A stretch of 36,677 nucleotides of DNA, from NCBI GenBank assembly GCA_020722815.1, contig DYKB01000047.1, positions 17,905 to 54,581 on the forward strand, given 5' to 3'. The position numbers and the translations under genes are program-made. Below are positions 1 through 7,896 of this stretch, piece after piece; positions within the stretch are counted from its first letter, which is position 1, and every line of letters begins with the position of its first letter. The DNA comes from Caldithrix sp. Lineage in GTDB: Bacteria > Zhuqueibacterota > Zhuqueibacteria > Thermofontimicrobiales > Sulfurfontimicrobiaceae. The notes below the pieces were generated by a model. The model was given only the letters and a program-made list of their open reading frames with translations. It made no database searches and was not told where the DNA came from.

Positions 1-313
1 GGTTCTAAACTATCACGCAAGAGTGCATTCTCTGAGTGAATGCATACCGACGAAGTCGACAAATGACGACTTCCGGTTTCAGAACAGGCGTCAGCGACAA
101 TGATAAAATTTTTTGTTTTCATTAAAGCCGTTATTGCTGACTGGTGTCAGCGGTATCTGTTCGCTAACGCATGCACTCCAATTCCAGGCAATTTAATGCA
201 GTCATACAAATAGAATTGAAAAAAAAATAGCATTCACCGCTTTTTAAAATGATCTTTTTTAAAAATAAAAAGTTCAATAGAGTACCCGGAGAAGAGCTAT
301 CACCGGGTATAAA
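1..313. other. Leading gap, 5' region of rodZ-like gene
   Basis: No coding sequence is supported here. Small inverted repeats are visible (TGCATTC with GTGAATGCA near 24-44; CTGAC with GTCAG near 139-152). The last part, a long A/T-rich stretch at about 200-280, probably holds the promoter of the following gene, but I cannot assign -35/-10 boxes with confidence. I see no tRNA or other RNA that I recognise. Confidence 0.4.
283..309 (+). promoter_or_regulatory. 5' UTR hairpin just before the rodZ-like ribosome site
   Basis: TACCCGG (283-289) pairs perfectly with CCGGGTA (303-309) around a 13-nt loop, ending 7 nt before the GGAG ribosome-binding site at 316-319. Such a stem could modulate translation or mRNA stability. 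There is no T-tract, so it is not a terminator. Function is inference. Confidence 0.4.
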
Positions 314-325
314 TTGGAGCGAAAA

Positions 326-1090
326 ATGCGTGAAATTGGCATAAAATTAAAAGTTGCCAGGGAATCGCAACAAATAACTCTCGATTTAATTGCTGAAAAA
401 ACAAAGATTAATAAACAGCATTTAAAAAATATCGAGGAGGGCTTCTGGGATTTTCTGCCGGAACCATATATTAAAGGAATAATTCAACAATATGCCGACG
501 TGGTCCAACTTGATGGAAAAGAACTCTATCATGAGTATCAGATGCATCAGTTGCAGGAGATGCAACAGCTAGCGGCCACGCCGCCGGAAATTGAGGGAGT
601 TATTTCAGCGGACGAAGCGGAAGTTACTGAACCGCCGCATGGAATTTTTTCAAATCGTACCAATAAAGGTCTTATCGCCATTGCATTGACATTATTATTG
701 ATTGTTATCGCGTTTTTACTGAACTCTAAATTCAAAAAAGGTCCGGATGAGTTGCAACTTCAATCGGTTTCACCAACGATTTCTGACTCTTTAGCCACGC
801 CGGATACACTTCCCACCGTAAGTATTTCTTCTCCCCGACCGCTGGATTTGGAGATCCGGGCGATTGATGACACCTGGCTGGAAATAAGCATTGACGATAG
901 CACATCGGAAGAGGTCACTTTTTCTCCCCGAACATCCAGAACCTGGCAGGGGCAAAAAAAATTCGCCATCTTTCTGGGAAATGCCGCCGGGGTGGAATTT
1001 TATTTAAATGGAGAAAAATTAAATTTTAAAGGGCAAAAAGGCAGGGTTGTTAATTTGGAGATTACACAAGAGGGCATCGTTCGTAAATAA
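326..1090 (+). CDS. RodZ-like membrane-anchored helix-turn-helix protein
   Basis: Likely a bitopic inner-membrane protein of the RodZ/HTH_25 type, a family that ties the MreB cytoskeleton to the cell wall machinery. Residues 1-75 form a Cro/C1-like HTH (REIGIKLKVARESQQ, then the typical RodZ LPEPYIKGIIQQYA helix at about 45-57). A single membrane span lies at about 115-133 (GLIAIALTLLLIVIAFLLN). The periplasmic part ends in a DUF4115-like beta domain (about 165-250; DTWLEISIDD, FLGNAAGVEFYLNG). I chose ATG 326, which follows GGAG at 316-319 by 6 nt, over an in-frame TTG at 314. The next gene starts 43 nt downstream and is probably co-transcribed. A role in shape is by family analogy; no mreB or other shape gene lies in the window. 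Confidence 0.8.
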   Translation: MREIGIKLKVARESQQITLDLIAEKTKINKQHLKNIEEGFWDFLPEPYIKGIIQQYADVVQLDGKELYHEYQMHQLQEMQQLAATPPEIEGVISADEAEVTEPPHGIFSNRTNKGLIAIALTLLLIVIAFLLNSKFKKGPDELQLQSVSPTISDSLATPDTLPTVSISSPRPLDLEIRAIDDTWLEISIDDSTSEEVTFSPRTSRTWQGQKKFAIFLGNAAGVEFYLNGEKLNFKGQKGRVVNLEITQEGIVRK

Positions 1091-1133
1091 TTACTTTTTA
1101 AAGAGAGAAAGCTGTTAATTCAGGAGAGTTAAA

Positions 1134-3455
1134 ATGAAAACAATGATACCTGTTTTGCTGATATTAATATTATGTTGGCAATCTTTAATCTTTGGGGAGG
1201 TTGTTGCCCGAAAAACAATCACCCGGAATCTGGAACCTTTTACTTTTGAAGGGAGCGCGGTAAAAGATTCCACGATAGACGGAAAATTCGATTTTTTTGG
1301 AAAACCGCTGGCAAATTTATTTGCCTTTGTCTATCATGCCGATACGCAAACTTGGGAGCAAATCCCCTTACAAATAGATGAAAAAGATGGGAGTTCCTAT
1401 AAATTTTCAGGCATCAGTCCAACTTTCAATGAAAAAAATGAAATCGCAGTCATGGTCAATGACCTGGGCGACCGGGTGACGGCCAATACCTGGATTGATG
1501 ATGAAGATTCCAAAAAGTATCCGCGTTTCGAAATTCGCGCATTTGATACGGGCAAACAGCAGGTGGGGTGGTTTTACCTCTATTTTTCTGAAACTTATCA
1601 GAATCAAATTACTAAAAGCTATGTCAAAACCAGACCAGACAGTATTAATGGCATTCAGGGGCGGCAAAATATCATCTTTTCTGATCAATATATTATCGGG
1701 CATGAGGGCCGGGGTATTATGGACTTCATGCATTTGCAAACCGAAAATGGCTTGCCGCCGAATTATAATATGATTGATCGGCAGAAATTACGTTTAAAAG
1801 GAAAAGTTAATTATAGCGGACTGACAAAAGACTATAACGAATCCGAAGATAAACTTAATCTGGTCAAAATGGAATATATCACAGGGCCTGTTCGTGTTAT
1901 TCAAAAAATATATTGGAGGATCGTTTTTTCAATTCCGCCTATTCAATATCCAATAGATTTTGATCTCACCAAAACTTATTATCGCCATTCGGTCAATATG
2001 TACGGCCGTCCCAAGCTGGAAGCGTTCGTAGGCTGTCAGTTGGTTCGTATTTCAATCGACATTCATAAATCACTGGGACAATCCGGAATTGCTTATTTTC
2101 AGAACAGTTATAATAAAAAAACATTGTTAAATAAAGTCTTAAATCCGGAAGTGAATATGAAACTGGATATTCCGGGAACCTTTTGGGCTCTGGTTTCCAG
2201 TGTCAATGGCTCTTTTCTCCAAACACTGACCATCGATAACGCCATCGGGAAGTATCAGCACCTCTATTACTGGGAAGGCACCGGCGCGAACGATGGTTCC
2301 AACATCGATACCGGAGATATGGAATCGTGGGGCGATCTGGGTGTTGTCTTTTCGGGGGATGTCATTGGAAATGTGAACCTGGCCACGAACCTGTTTTTAT
2401 TCCCGTACGATGCCGACAGCCTTGATGCGGCACAGTTATCCGAAAATCAAAACTATCCAATTGTCTGGTGGAGTGGTCTTTTCGCCCAGGTGTATGATGT
2501 GACACCGCCAGAAGTCGCAGCGATCATCACCGATAGCGCGGAAGAAAATGCCGTTAAATTGATCTGGAACGCCCCGCATGAAGATGGCACCAGTGGAAAT
2601 AGTGTGGCGCTTTATGAAATGCGTTATTCCACTGAATCACCTGATGAAATTGACAAATGGTGGAAAAGTGCCCTGCCCGTTCCTGTGTTGCCGATTCCGG
2701 GAGCACCTGGCGCCCGCGATAGCGTGGTTGTTGACGGACTCGAACGGAATACCACCTACTATTTTGTTTTACGTAGCCAGGACAGGGCTGGTAACTGGTC
2801 CGATTTTTCAGCAGCCGCGGCAACGCAAACCACGCCGGTGGAACTGGCGGCATTCAAATATGCACTCGATGAAAATGGGGTACGTTTAACCTGGCAAACC
2901 AGCACGGAATCCAACAATTATGGCTTTGAACTGCAACGAAAATCAGAAAATAGCGATTTTTCAGCCATTGCTTTTATTGAAGGTGCCGGCACCACGCAGA
3001 CGCCACAAAATTACTCCTTTCTGGATCGCAATCTGCCGGTTGGACGCTATGCCTATCGGCTGAAACAGGTTGATACCAATGGCCAATTTGAATTGAGCCA
3101 GGCACTCAATGTGGTGGTTTCCGGGCCGTCTGATTTCAAATTAGCGCAAAATTATCCGAATCCATTCAACAGCGAAACGAATTTTAATTTTGCGATTAAA
3201 GCCGTTCAGACAGAAGCAGCTTCGGAAAACAGCTTCGATGTGGAATTAATCATCTACAATCTGCTGGGTCAAAAAGTGAAGACGCTTTTATCGGATGTGC
3301 GCTCTGCTGGTTTCTATTCAATGCATTGGAATGGCACGAATGAGTTTAACGAAAAGGTGGCCAGTGGTTTGTATATGTACCGACTCACTGTTAGCTCGCA
3401 AAAAGATGGACGTGAAGTCTATTCCAAAATGCGAAAATTGATATTATTACCATAA
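1134..3455 (+). CDS. Secreted fibronectin-III protein with T9SS sorting domain
   Basis: A 773-residue exported protein. It has a signal peptide (about 1-25, MKTMIPVLLILILCWQ...), a long body to about residue 455 that I do not recognise (it starts with a repeat-like strand region and DGKFDFFGKPLANLF), a fibronectin type III domain at about 460-565 (PPEVAAI...VKLIWNAP, LERNTTYYFVLRSQDRAGNWS), a second FN3-like region at about 565-655 (GVRLTWQTSTESNNYGFELQ), and a C-terminal type IX sorting domain at about 660-773 (KLAQNYPNPFN, IYNLLGQKVKTL, ASGLYMYRL). The sorting domain predicts transport across the outer membrane and surface attachment. The start has a good AGGAG site at 1122-1127. It follows the RodZ-like gene by 43 nt and ends at a strong terminator. 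The enzymatic or binding role is unknown. Confidence 0.85.
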   Translation: MKTMIPVLLILILCWQSLIFGEVVARKTITRNLEPFTFEGSAVKDSTIDGKFDFFGKPLANLFAFVYHADTQTWEQIPLQIDEKDGSSYKFSGISPTFNEKNEIAVMVNDLGDRVTANTWIDDEDSKKYPRFEIRAFDTGKQQVGWFYLYFSETYQNQITKSYVKTRPDSINGIQGRQNIIFSDQYIIGHEGRGIMDFMHLQTENGLPPNYNMIDRQKLRLKGKVNYSGLTKDYNESEDKLNLVKMEYITGPVRVIQKIYWRIVFSIPPIQYPIDFDLTKTYYRHSVNMYGRPKLEAFVGCQLVRISIDIHKSLGQSGIAYFQNSYNKKTLLNKVLNPEVNMKLDIPGTFWALVSSVNGSFLQTLTIDNAIGKYQHLYYWEGTGANDGSNIDTGDMESWGDLGVVFSGDVIGNVNLATNLFLFPYDADSLDAAQLSENQNYPIVWWSGLFAQVYDVTPPEVAAIITDSAEENAVKLIWNAPHEDGTSGNSVALYEMRYSTESPDEIDKWWKSALPVPVLPIPGAPGARDSVVVDGLERNTTYYFVLRSQDRAGNWSDFSAAAATQTTPVELAAFKYALDENGVRLTWQTSTESNNYGFELQRKSENSDFSAIAFIEGAGTTQTPQNYSFLDRNLPVGRYAYRLKQVDTNGQFELSQALNVVVSGPSDFKLAQNYPNPFNSETNFNFAIKAVQTEAASENSFDVELIIYNLLGQKVKTLLSDVRSAGFYSMHWNGTNEFNEKVASGLYMYRLTVSSQKDGREVYSKMRKLILLP

Positions 3456-3486
3456 ATTTCGATTTTTGAAATAAAGCTTTTAAAAG

Positions 3487-3523
3487 CTGCTTCCATCTTC
3501 AGATTTGATGGAAGCAGTTTTTT
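3487..3523 (+). terminator. Rho-independent terminator
   Basis: A perfect 11-bp stem, CTGCTTCCATC (3487-3497) with GATGGAAGCAG (3507-3517), a 9-nt loop, and six T residues (3518-3523). It closes the rodZ-like/FN3 operon. A GTATCC-family element is inserted exactly at the end of its T-tract. Confidence 0.9.
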
Positions 3524-3694
3524 GTATCCGCTCAAAATGTGTTGGTAGATTAAAAATTAGTTTTTCAAATAAGTTGATTTTTAAGCATAGCGCCTGGAGC
3601 AGAGGGCATAGCAATATTGGTTTTCGCCAGGCGCCATGCTCTATGCGCTTTGCATCTTAAATTACCCTCCTTTATTGAGCGGATACAGTTTTTT
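3516..3694. mobile_element. GTATCC-family MITE-like element, copy 1, with target duplication
   Basis: The element spans 3524-3686 with perfect 12-bp terminal inverted repeats GTATCCGCTCAA / TTGAGCGGATAC. It is flanked on both sides by AGTTTTTT (3516-3523 and 3687-3694), a target-site duplication derived from the terminator T-tract. The interior carries an imperfect palindrome at about 3585-3655 built on GCATAGCGCCTGGAGC. At 163 bp it has no coding capacity, so it would need a transposase in trans. Confidence 0.8.
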
Positions 3695-3759
3695 TATTTT
3701 AATAAACAAAAAAGTAATCGCCGATTACACAGATTGAATGAGGATTTCCTGAAAAAAAG

Positions 3760-3891
3760 TTAATTAGAGTTTGTCCGAAATTGTAGGACAAATTGTTAAT
3801 TTGTCCGAATGGCGTGCCTGATATAAGCTCTATGCGGGGCAAATTAGCAATTTGCCCTACAAAAAAGTGTTTTCGGACAGACACTAATTAA
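3760..3891. mobile_element. TGTCCGAAA-family MITE-like element
   Basis: Ends are near-perfect inverted repeats: TTAATTAGAGTTTGTCCGAA at the left and TTTCGGACAGACACTAATTA at the right. The interior holds two palindromic units, GGACAAATTGTTAATTTGTCC and GGGCAAATTAGCAATTTGCCC (21-mers here split around a TT/AG centre). TAATTA at both borders may be a short target duplication, but it is self-complementary, so this is uncertain. Only one copy is in the window. Confidence 0.55.
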
Positions 3892-3924
3892 TAATAATCA
3901 GTTAACACTTGTAAAGCAGTGAAT

Positions 3925-4160
3925 AAGGTTTTTATCAACTGGCTGATCAATCAGGCAAATTTGATGGACCGTGATAAATGATCAAATCCAATCCCGTAAA
4001 CCTTATTGACCTTCATAACAAGTCGTATCCCGCCCCGGCAGTAACCTTATTCGCTTATTGCTGAACACCCCGCAATAAGGTTGATGTGTGCGGGGGGATC
4101 GGATGTTACGAAGGTGAAAAAGGTTTTTATCAACTGGCTGTTCAATCAAGCAAACTTGAT
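3925..4160. repeat. Composite repeat: 41-bp direct repeats enclosing an AATAAGGT hairpin unit
   Basis: A 41-bp sequence beginning AAGGTTTTTATCAACTGGCT occurs at 3925-3965 and 4120-4160 with 3 mismatches. Between them, AACCTTATT (4043-4051) pairs with AATAAGGTT (4074-4082), and a second outer pair is formed by 3998-4018 and 4104-4124. It belongs to the dispersed AATAAGGT hairpin family also seen at about 4.5, 15.3 and 30.4 kb. I see no gene here. Confidence 0.6.
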
Positions 4161-4349
4161 TAGCCGTAATAAAAGGTCGACTTAAATCTTGCAAACTTTA
4201 ATTAATTTTTATCTGTGAAATTTGTGAAATTTGTGGTAGCTTTCTATTTATTAATCCACACGATTCATTACCGTACACTTTTTGATTAACCAAAACCTGC
4301 CCTCACCCTAACCATCTCCCAGAGGGAGAGGGAATAGCTACGCCATCTC

Positions 4350-4683
4350 CCCCTGGGAGCATAGCTGTCAGGTTAAGGTTATAATTACAGTATTTTCAAA
4401 TAGCTATGGTGTCTAATCGATCTTTGCAAGAGCCCGAAAATAAGGAGCTAAAAACCTTATTTTATTTTTTTCCACCTTAGTAACTGCCTGCTCTCCCCAA
4501 CCCTGAACCTTATTACCTTATTTTAAAAAGGAATGAGGTAATAAGGTTGAGTTTTGGTGGGTGTCATGGGTTACTAAGTTTGGCAAACTAAAAATAAGGT
4601 TTTAAAAATATTAACGAAAGTGGTTATAAATAATTTATTTTCAAACACTTAATTTCTTAACCTGACGGCTATGCCCCTGGGAG
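4350..4683. mobile_element. CCATAGCC-family MITE-like element, copy 1, with 10-bp target duplication
   Basis: The element runs 4360-4673, with ends CATAGCTGTCAGGTTAAG and CTTAACCTGACGGCTATG (inverted, one mismatch). CCCCTGGGAG is present directly on both sides (4350-4359 and 4674-4683), which indicates insertion into a pre-existing CCCTCACCC repeat. The interior contains the AATAAGGT hairpin at 4506-4548. There is no open reading frame of note in its 314 bp. Confidence 0.75.
4506..4548. repeat. AATAAGGT-family hairpin
   Basis: AACCTTATTACCT (4506-4518) pairs perfectly with AGGTAATAAGGTT (4536-4548), and G-T/A-T pairs extend the stem inward. This is one of several dispersed hairpins with AATAAGGT arms. 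It lies inside the CCATAGCC-family element. Confidence 0.75.
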
Positions 4684-4814
4684 AGGGTTGGGGTGAGGGT
4701 TTTGAGCATGGTCGAAAATTGAATCATTAAAGTAATGTAAAAAAGTGTACGATAGTGAATTCACACGATCATAACCTGATGATATACCAATACTTTGAGA
4801 GGATTTTTGCAAAT

Positions 4815-5795
4815 ATGAATCAAAAATTACTGATAATTTTTTCACTCATCATTGTTCTTGGTGTCAATTCGAATGGGCAGGAGAAGGATTATCAATTCAT
4901 CTATTCCGAACAAAATGTGCTGGATTTTTACAAATATGATAAAAATCTGCCATTAAATGCCCGGATTGATACGATGGGGACAATAGACGTCTACGATTCA
5001 ACCTTAACATTTCTTTTCAAATATTTAAAATTAAACGTCCAATATGAAAGCGTGCATGGGGAGCGAGTCAAAGCCAAATTCTGGTTGCCGCAAAAGGATA
5101 GCGCTTCCAGTTGCATTCTGTGGTTGCATGGTTATGGTGCGAATAAAAATATTGATGACATGGTTTTTGGTTATATTGTTGGACCAAGTCTTGGTTGCGC
5201 CATCCTGGCATTGGACGCCCAGTATCAGGGGGAACGAAAAGATCCGACCCGGGAATTGAATAGCCTGGACCTGCTTCAGAATCGGCACGCCATCGCGCAG
5301 ACGATTCTCGATTATCGGCGGGGTATGGACTTTTTAGAAACAGTTCCAGCCATCGATACTTCCCGAATTGGTTTGTTAGGCGTCAGTATGGGAGGAATTG
5401 TTGGTGCCTTATTAGCCGGCATTGATCCCCGAATTAAGGCAACGGTGATTTTTGCAGGCGGCGGCGATTGGCAGGAAATTTTTCGACTCAGCGATCATGA
5501 AACCATGACACCTGTCCGTACTTATTTAAAAGGTAATTATTCAGCACTCAGTCGGCTGTTGGAGCCGGTTGATCCCATTCGACTCATTCATCGGGTGAAA
5601 AATCTGCAAATGCATCATGGTACCGCGGATATGACAGTTCCATTTTCTACTGGCCTGGCTTTATTTCAACAGGCAACAGATACATCCAATGTGTTTTATC
5701 AGTACGAAGGGGTGGGGCATGGAACCAATCTGGAACAATTACCGGTTCTGGATGTTCTGTTTCATCTGATCGAGTGGTTTCAGAAGCATTTATAA
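4815..5795 (+). CDS. Exported alpha/beta hydrolase (dienelactone hydrolase/acetyl xylan esterase-like)
   Basis: A 326-residue serine hydrolase, probably periplasmic. A signal peptide is clear at 1-22 (MNQKLLIIFSLIIVLGVNSNG). The oxyanion region LHGYGANKN lies at about 104-112. The nucleophile is Ser191 in GVSMGG, the likely acid Asp272 in GTADMTVPF, and the likely base His302 in GVGHGTN, in the normal order. The family cleaves esters or small peptides; the substrate cannot be told. I prefer ATG 4815, which exposes the signal peptide, to an in-frame GTG at 4755. The ribosome site is weak (GAGAGG, about 12 nt upstream). It is monocistronic, with a repeat block before it and a TTGGCT-type repeat starting at its stop codon. 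Confidence 0.8.
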   Translation: MNQKLLIIFSLIIVLGVNSNGQEKDYQFIYSEQNVLDFYKYDKNLPLNARIDTMGTIDVYDSTLTFLFKYLKLNVQYESVHGERVKAKFWLPQKDSASSCILWLHGYGANKNIDDMVFGYIVGPSLGCAILALDAQYQGERKDPTRELNSLDLLQNRHAIAQTILDYRRGMDFLETVPAIDTSRIGLLGVSMGGIVGALLAGIDPRIKATVIFAGGGDWQEIFRLSDHETMTPVRTYLKGNYSALSRLLEPVDPIRLIHRVKNLQMHHGTADMTVPFSTGLALFQQATDTSNVFYQYEGVGHGTNLEQLPVLDVLFHLIEWFQKHL

Positions 5796-5862
5796 TGGCT
5801 GTTGGCTGCTGGCTATTGGCTGCTGGCAACTGGCTGTTGGCTGCTGGCTATCGGCTATTAGC
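5793..5862. repeat. Degenerate GGCTGTTGGCTGCTGGC array
   Basis: A tract of imperfect 6-7 bp units (GGCTGTT, GGCTGCT, GGCTATT, GGCAACT) begins at the stop codon of the hydrolase gene. Similar arrays lie just after two other gene ends in this window (11427-11521 and 32104-32140). Confidence 0.6.
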
Positions 5863-5938
5863 GACAAGTTTTGAATGTAGGGTGGTGGAAATTAAATTAA
5901 GATTGGACAAACTTTTTTTAAAAAATTCAGGAAATTGA

Positions 5939-7420
5939 ATGAAAACGAAATATTTTATCATATTAGTGCTGGCGATGATGACAATCGCGCATCTGAGACT
6001 TTCCGGTCAGGATTGGCCGATGTTTCGCGGCAATCCGCAACATTGGGGCTGGGAAGAGCAGACAACCGATACCCTTTACAAGGATCTGGCCTGGTCATTT
6101 CAAAGTGATGGCGCTATCTTTTCATCACCAATTGTTTTTCAAAACCAGGTTTTTTTCGCCTCGGTTGATAATTATATCTACTGCGTGAATGATTCCACCG
6201 GCGCCTTGAAGTGGAACACCCGGCTTGACAATTGGGTTGAATCAACGCCGGCAATTGCCAATGGTATGATTTATATTGGCTGTATGGATCATAAAATCTA
6301 TGCGCTGGACATTGAATGCGGCAACATACAATGGTCCTTTGAGACCTCATCGTGGATCGAGTCGTCGCCAGTCGTTGTCGGAACATGTCTTTATGTGGGT
6401 GGAACGGATTATCTCTACTGTCTGGATGCCATGAATGGCCAGGAGAAATGGAAATTTAACACCACCAAATATATTGTCAGTTCACCGGCTTATTGGGATG
6501 GAAAAATCTATTTTGGTTCGGATGATGGTAATTTTTATGCACTGGATTCTACCGGACAAAAGTTATGGCAATACGCTACCGGCGGTTTTTCAATCGCTTC
6601 CAGTCCAGTGGTGAAAGATTCGATTGTCGTATTCGGTACCATTGATAATGGCGTAAAAGCCTATCGTGAGACAAAGGTCGTGAATTCGCCCTATAACCAG
6701 ATTGTGGCGCTCAATGCGTTAACCGGTGAAGTAAAATGGGAACAATTGACCGAGAATTTTGGATTGATGCACACCAGTCCGGCGATTATGGATAGTACTG
6801 TCTTTTATGCGACCGATCGTGGTGTACTTCGTGCATTAAATTTGAAAAATGGCAAGATCCGATGGCAACAATCCTTGCCGGATAGCGGTCTGGTCTGGTC
6901 TTCACCGGCAGTCGCTGCGGGTGTTGTGTATCTGACGAGCTATTCTGGCAATCTCACGCTTTTTGGAGCGGACTCGGGTCAGGTTCTGGGGCAATATCAG
7001 ATTGGTGAACCGGGTGTCTATATTCATGCTTCACCAGCGATTAGTCAGAATTATCTCTATTTTGGCGCCAGTAACGGCCAAATGTATGCGCTGGGAAAAG
7101 TGGCGAATACGAATCTGGCACAAAATATCGCGTCAATGCCCGTTTCTCCCATGCTCTGGCAGAACTATCCCAATCCATTTAATCTCATGACAACGATTCA
7201 GTATCGGCTGCTAATTCCTGATTTTGTTACGATTAAAATTTACAATACCCTGGGACAAATTGTCCGGACGCTCGTTCGTCATGAACAACTTCCCGGGACG
7301 CATCATATCACCTGGGATGGGCGAAGCGATTTTGGTAACGAAGTAACTTCCGGCGCCTATACAATTGAAATTCAGGCCGGAAATTTTCGACAGACGCGAA
7401 AGATGATGGTTTTGAAGTGA
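5939..7420 (+). CDS. PQQ-type beta-propeller protein with T9SS sorting domain
   Basis: A 493-residue secreted propeller. A signal peptide (about 1-24) is followed by DWPMFRGNPQHWGW, typical of PQQ-like/BamB-like propellers. About seven repeats of the form GxIYxGxxDxxxYALDxxxGxxxW follow (for example KIYFGSDDGNFYALDSTGQK, VYLTSYSGNLTLFGADSG). The tail from about residue 400 is a T9SS sorting domain (LWQNYPNPFN, IYNTLGQIVRTL, TSGAYTIEI). The calcium/PQQ catalytic residues of quinoprotein dehydrogenases are not evident, so a structural or binding surface protein is more likely than an enzyme. ATG 5939 has AGGAAA about 8 nt upstream. It stands alone between repeat tracts. Confidence 0.85.
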   Translation: MKTKYFIILVLAMMTIAHLRLSGQDWPMFRGNPQHWGWEEQTTDTLYKDLAWSFQSDGAIFSSPIVFQNQVFFASVDNYIYCVNDSTGALKWNTRLDNWVESTPAIANGMIYIGCMDHKIYALDIECGNIQWSFETSSWIESSPVVVGTCLYVGGTDYLYCLDAMNGQEKWKFNTTKYIVSSPAYWDGKIYFGSDDGNFYALDSTGQKLWQYATGGFSIASSPVVKDSIVVFGTIDNGVKAYRETKVVNSPYNQIVALNALTGEVKWEQLTENFGLMHTSPAIMDSTVFYATDRGVLRALNLKNGKIRWQQSLPDSGLVWSSPAVAAGVVYLTSYSGNLTLFGADSGQVLGQYQIGEPGVYIHASPAISQNYLYFGASNGQMYALGKVANTNLAQNIASMPVSPMLWQNYPNPFNLMTTIQYRLLIPDFVTIKIYNTLGQIVRTLVRHEQLPGTHHITWDGRSDFGNEVTSGAYTIEIQAGNFRQTRKMMVLK

Positions 7421-7551
7421 TTTAATACCGGACTGAATTAAAAAAGTTTGTTTTTTCCGGAAGATGATTTTTTTGGGGGGCGTGATGCCATAGCCATCAG
7501 GATAAGGTGATAAGTAATTGAAAATAATGAAATAAGTTGCGATAAAAACAG

Positions 7552-7896
7552 CCCTCACCCTAACCCTCTCCCAGCGGGAGAGGGAATAGCTACGCCCTCT
7601 CCCGCTGGGCGGTGCGTGTCCCACATCTTGTACTGGACACGGGGAGAGGAAGAATTCCCCTTCCCTATTTTGTGAGGGAAGGGGCCAGGGGATGGGTAAA
7701 AAAGGATGTGGACATAAGAAAGAAATATTTTTTTTAATTAAGTTTCATCGTGACCAGGAGAAAAGTTTAAATTTGTTCTTATCAACACCATTTTCTAACC
7801 CATCCCCCAACCCCTTCCCTCAAATCAGGGAAGGGGAGTGTCCAGTAACGTGATCTGGGACAAGATCAGCCCTCTGGGAGAGGGTTGGGGTGAGGG
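7552..7896. repeat. CCCTCACCC palindromic repeat, second interrupted copy
   Basis: The left part 7552-7610 (CCCTCACCCTAACCCTCTCC..., GGGAATAGCTACGCC) matches the 4300 copy. The right part 7870-7896 ends GGGAGAGGGTTGGGGTGAGG. A different palindromic element, at 7611-7869, splits it. Confidence 0.65.
7611..7869. mobile_element. GTCCCA/TGGACAC inverted-repeat element (innermost layer)
   Basis: The left end (GTCCCACATCTTG, TACTGGACAC, then CCCCTTCCCTA and AGGGAAGGGGCCAGGGGATG) is matched in inverted orientation by the right end (CATCCCCCAACCCCTTCCCT, then GGGAAGGGGA, GTGTCCAGTA, GATCTGGGACAAGATCAG). The arms are about 75 bp each, with a unique centre of roughly 100 bp. I see no coding sequence in it. 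Confidence 0.6.

Larger units (their letters stand above)
4300..4699. repeat. CCCTCACCC palindromic repeat, interrupted copy
   Basis: The left half (4300-4359) begins CCCTCACCCTAACC and contains CTCTCCC/GGGAGAGGG-type arms. The right half (4684-4699) ends GGTTGGGGTGAGGG. The two halves are separated by a CCATAGCC-family element. The left half closely matches the copy starting at 7552, including the internal block GGGAATAGCTACGCC. Confidence 0.7.

Noticed and set aside
1..230. 3' portion of a structured RNA (tmRNA or similar)
   Set aside because: Small stems are present, but no T-arm, CCA end or other diagnostic sequence could be found.
1010..1220. FGE-type oxidase activity for the giant protein (residues numbered here as a protein, gene at 15884-20470)
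   Set aside because: The region around GGAW lacks the paired cysteines needed for formylglycine generation, so only the fold, not the activity, is claimed.
3925..4160. Possible CRISPR array
   Set aside because: Only two direct-repeat copies, 41 bp long and 154 bp apart, with inverted repeats between them and no cas genes in the window.
5793..5862. Low-complexity tract as a CRISPR or VNTR-coded protein
   Set aside because: Units are degenerate and of uneven length (6-7 bp) and not in frame with the gene, which stops at its start.
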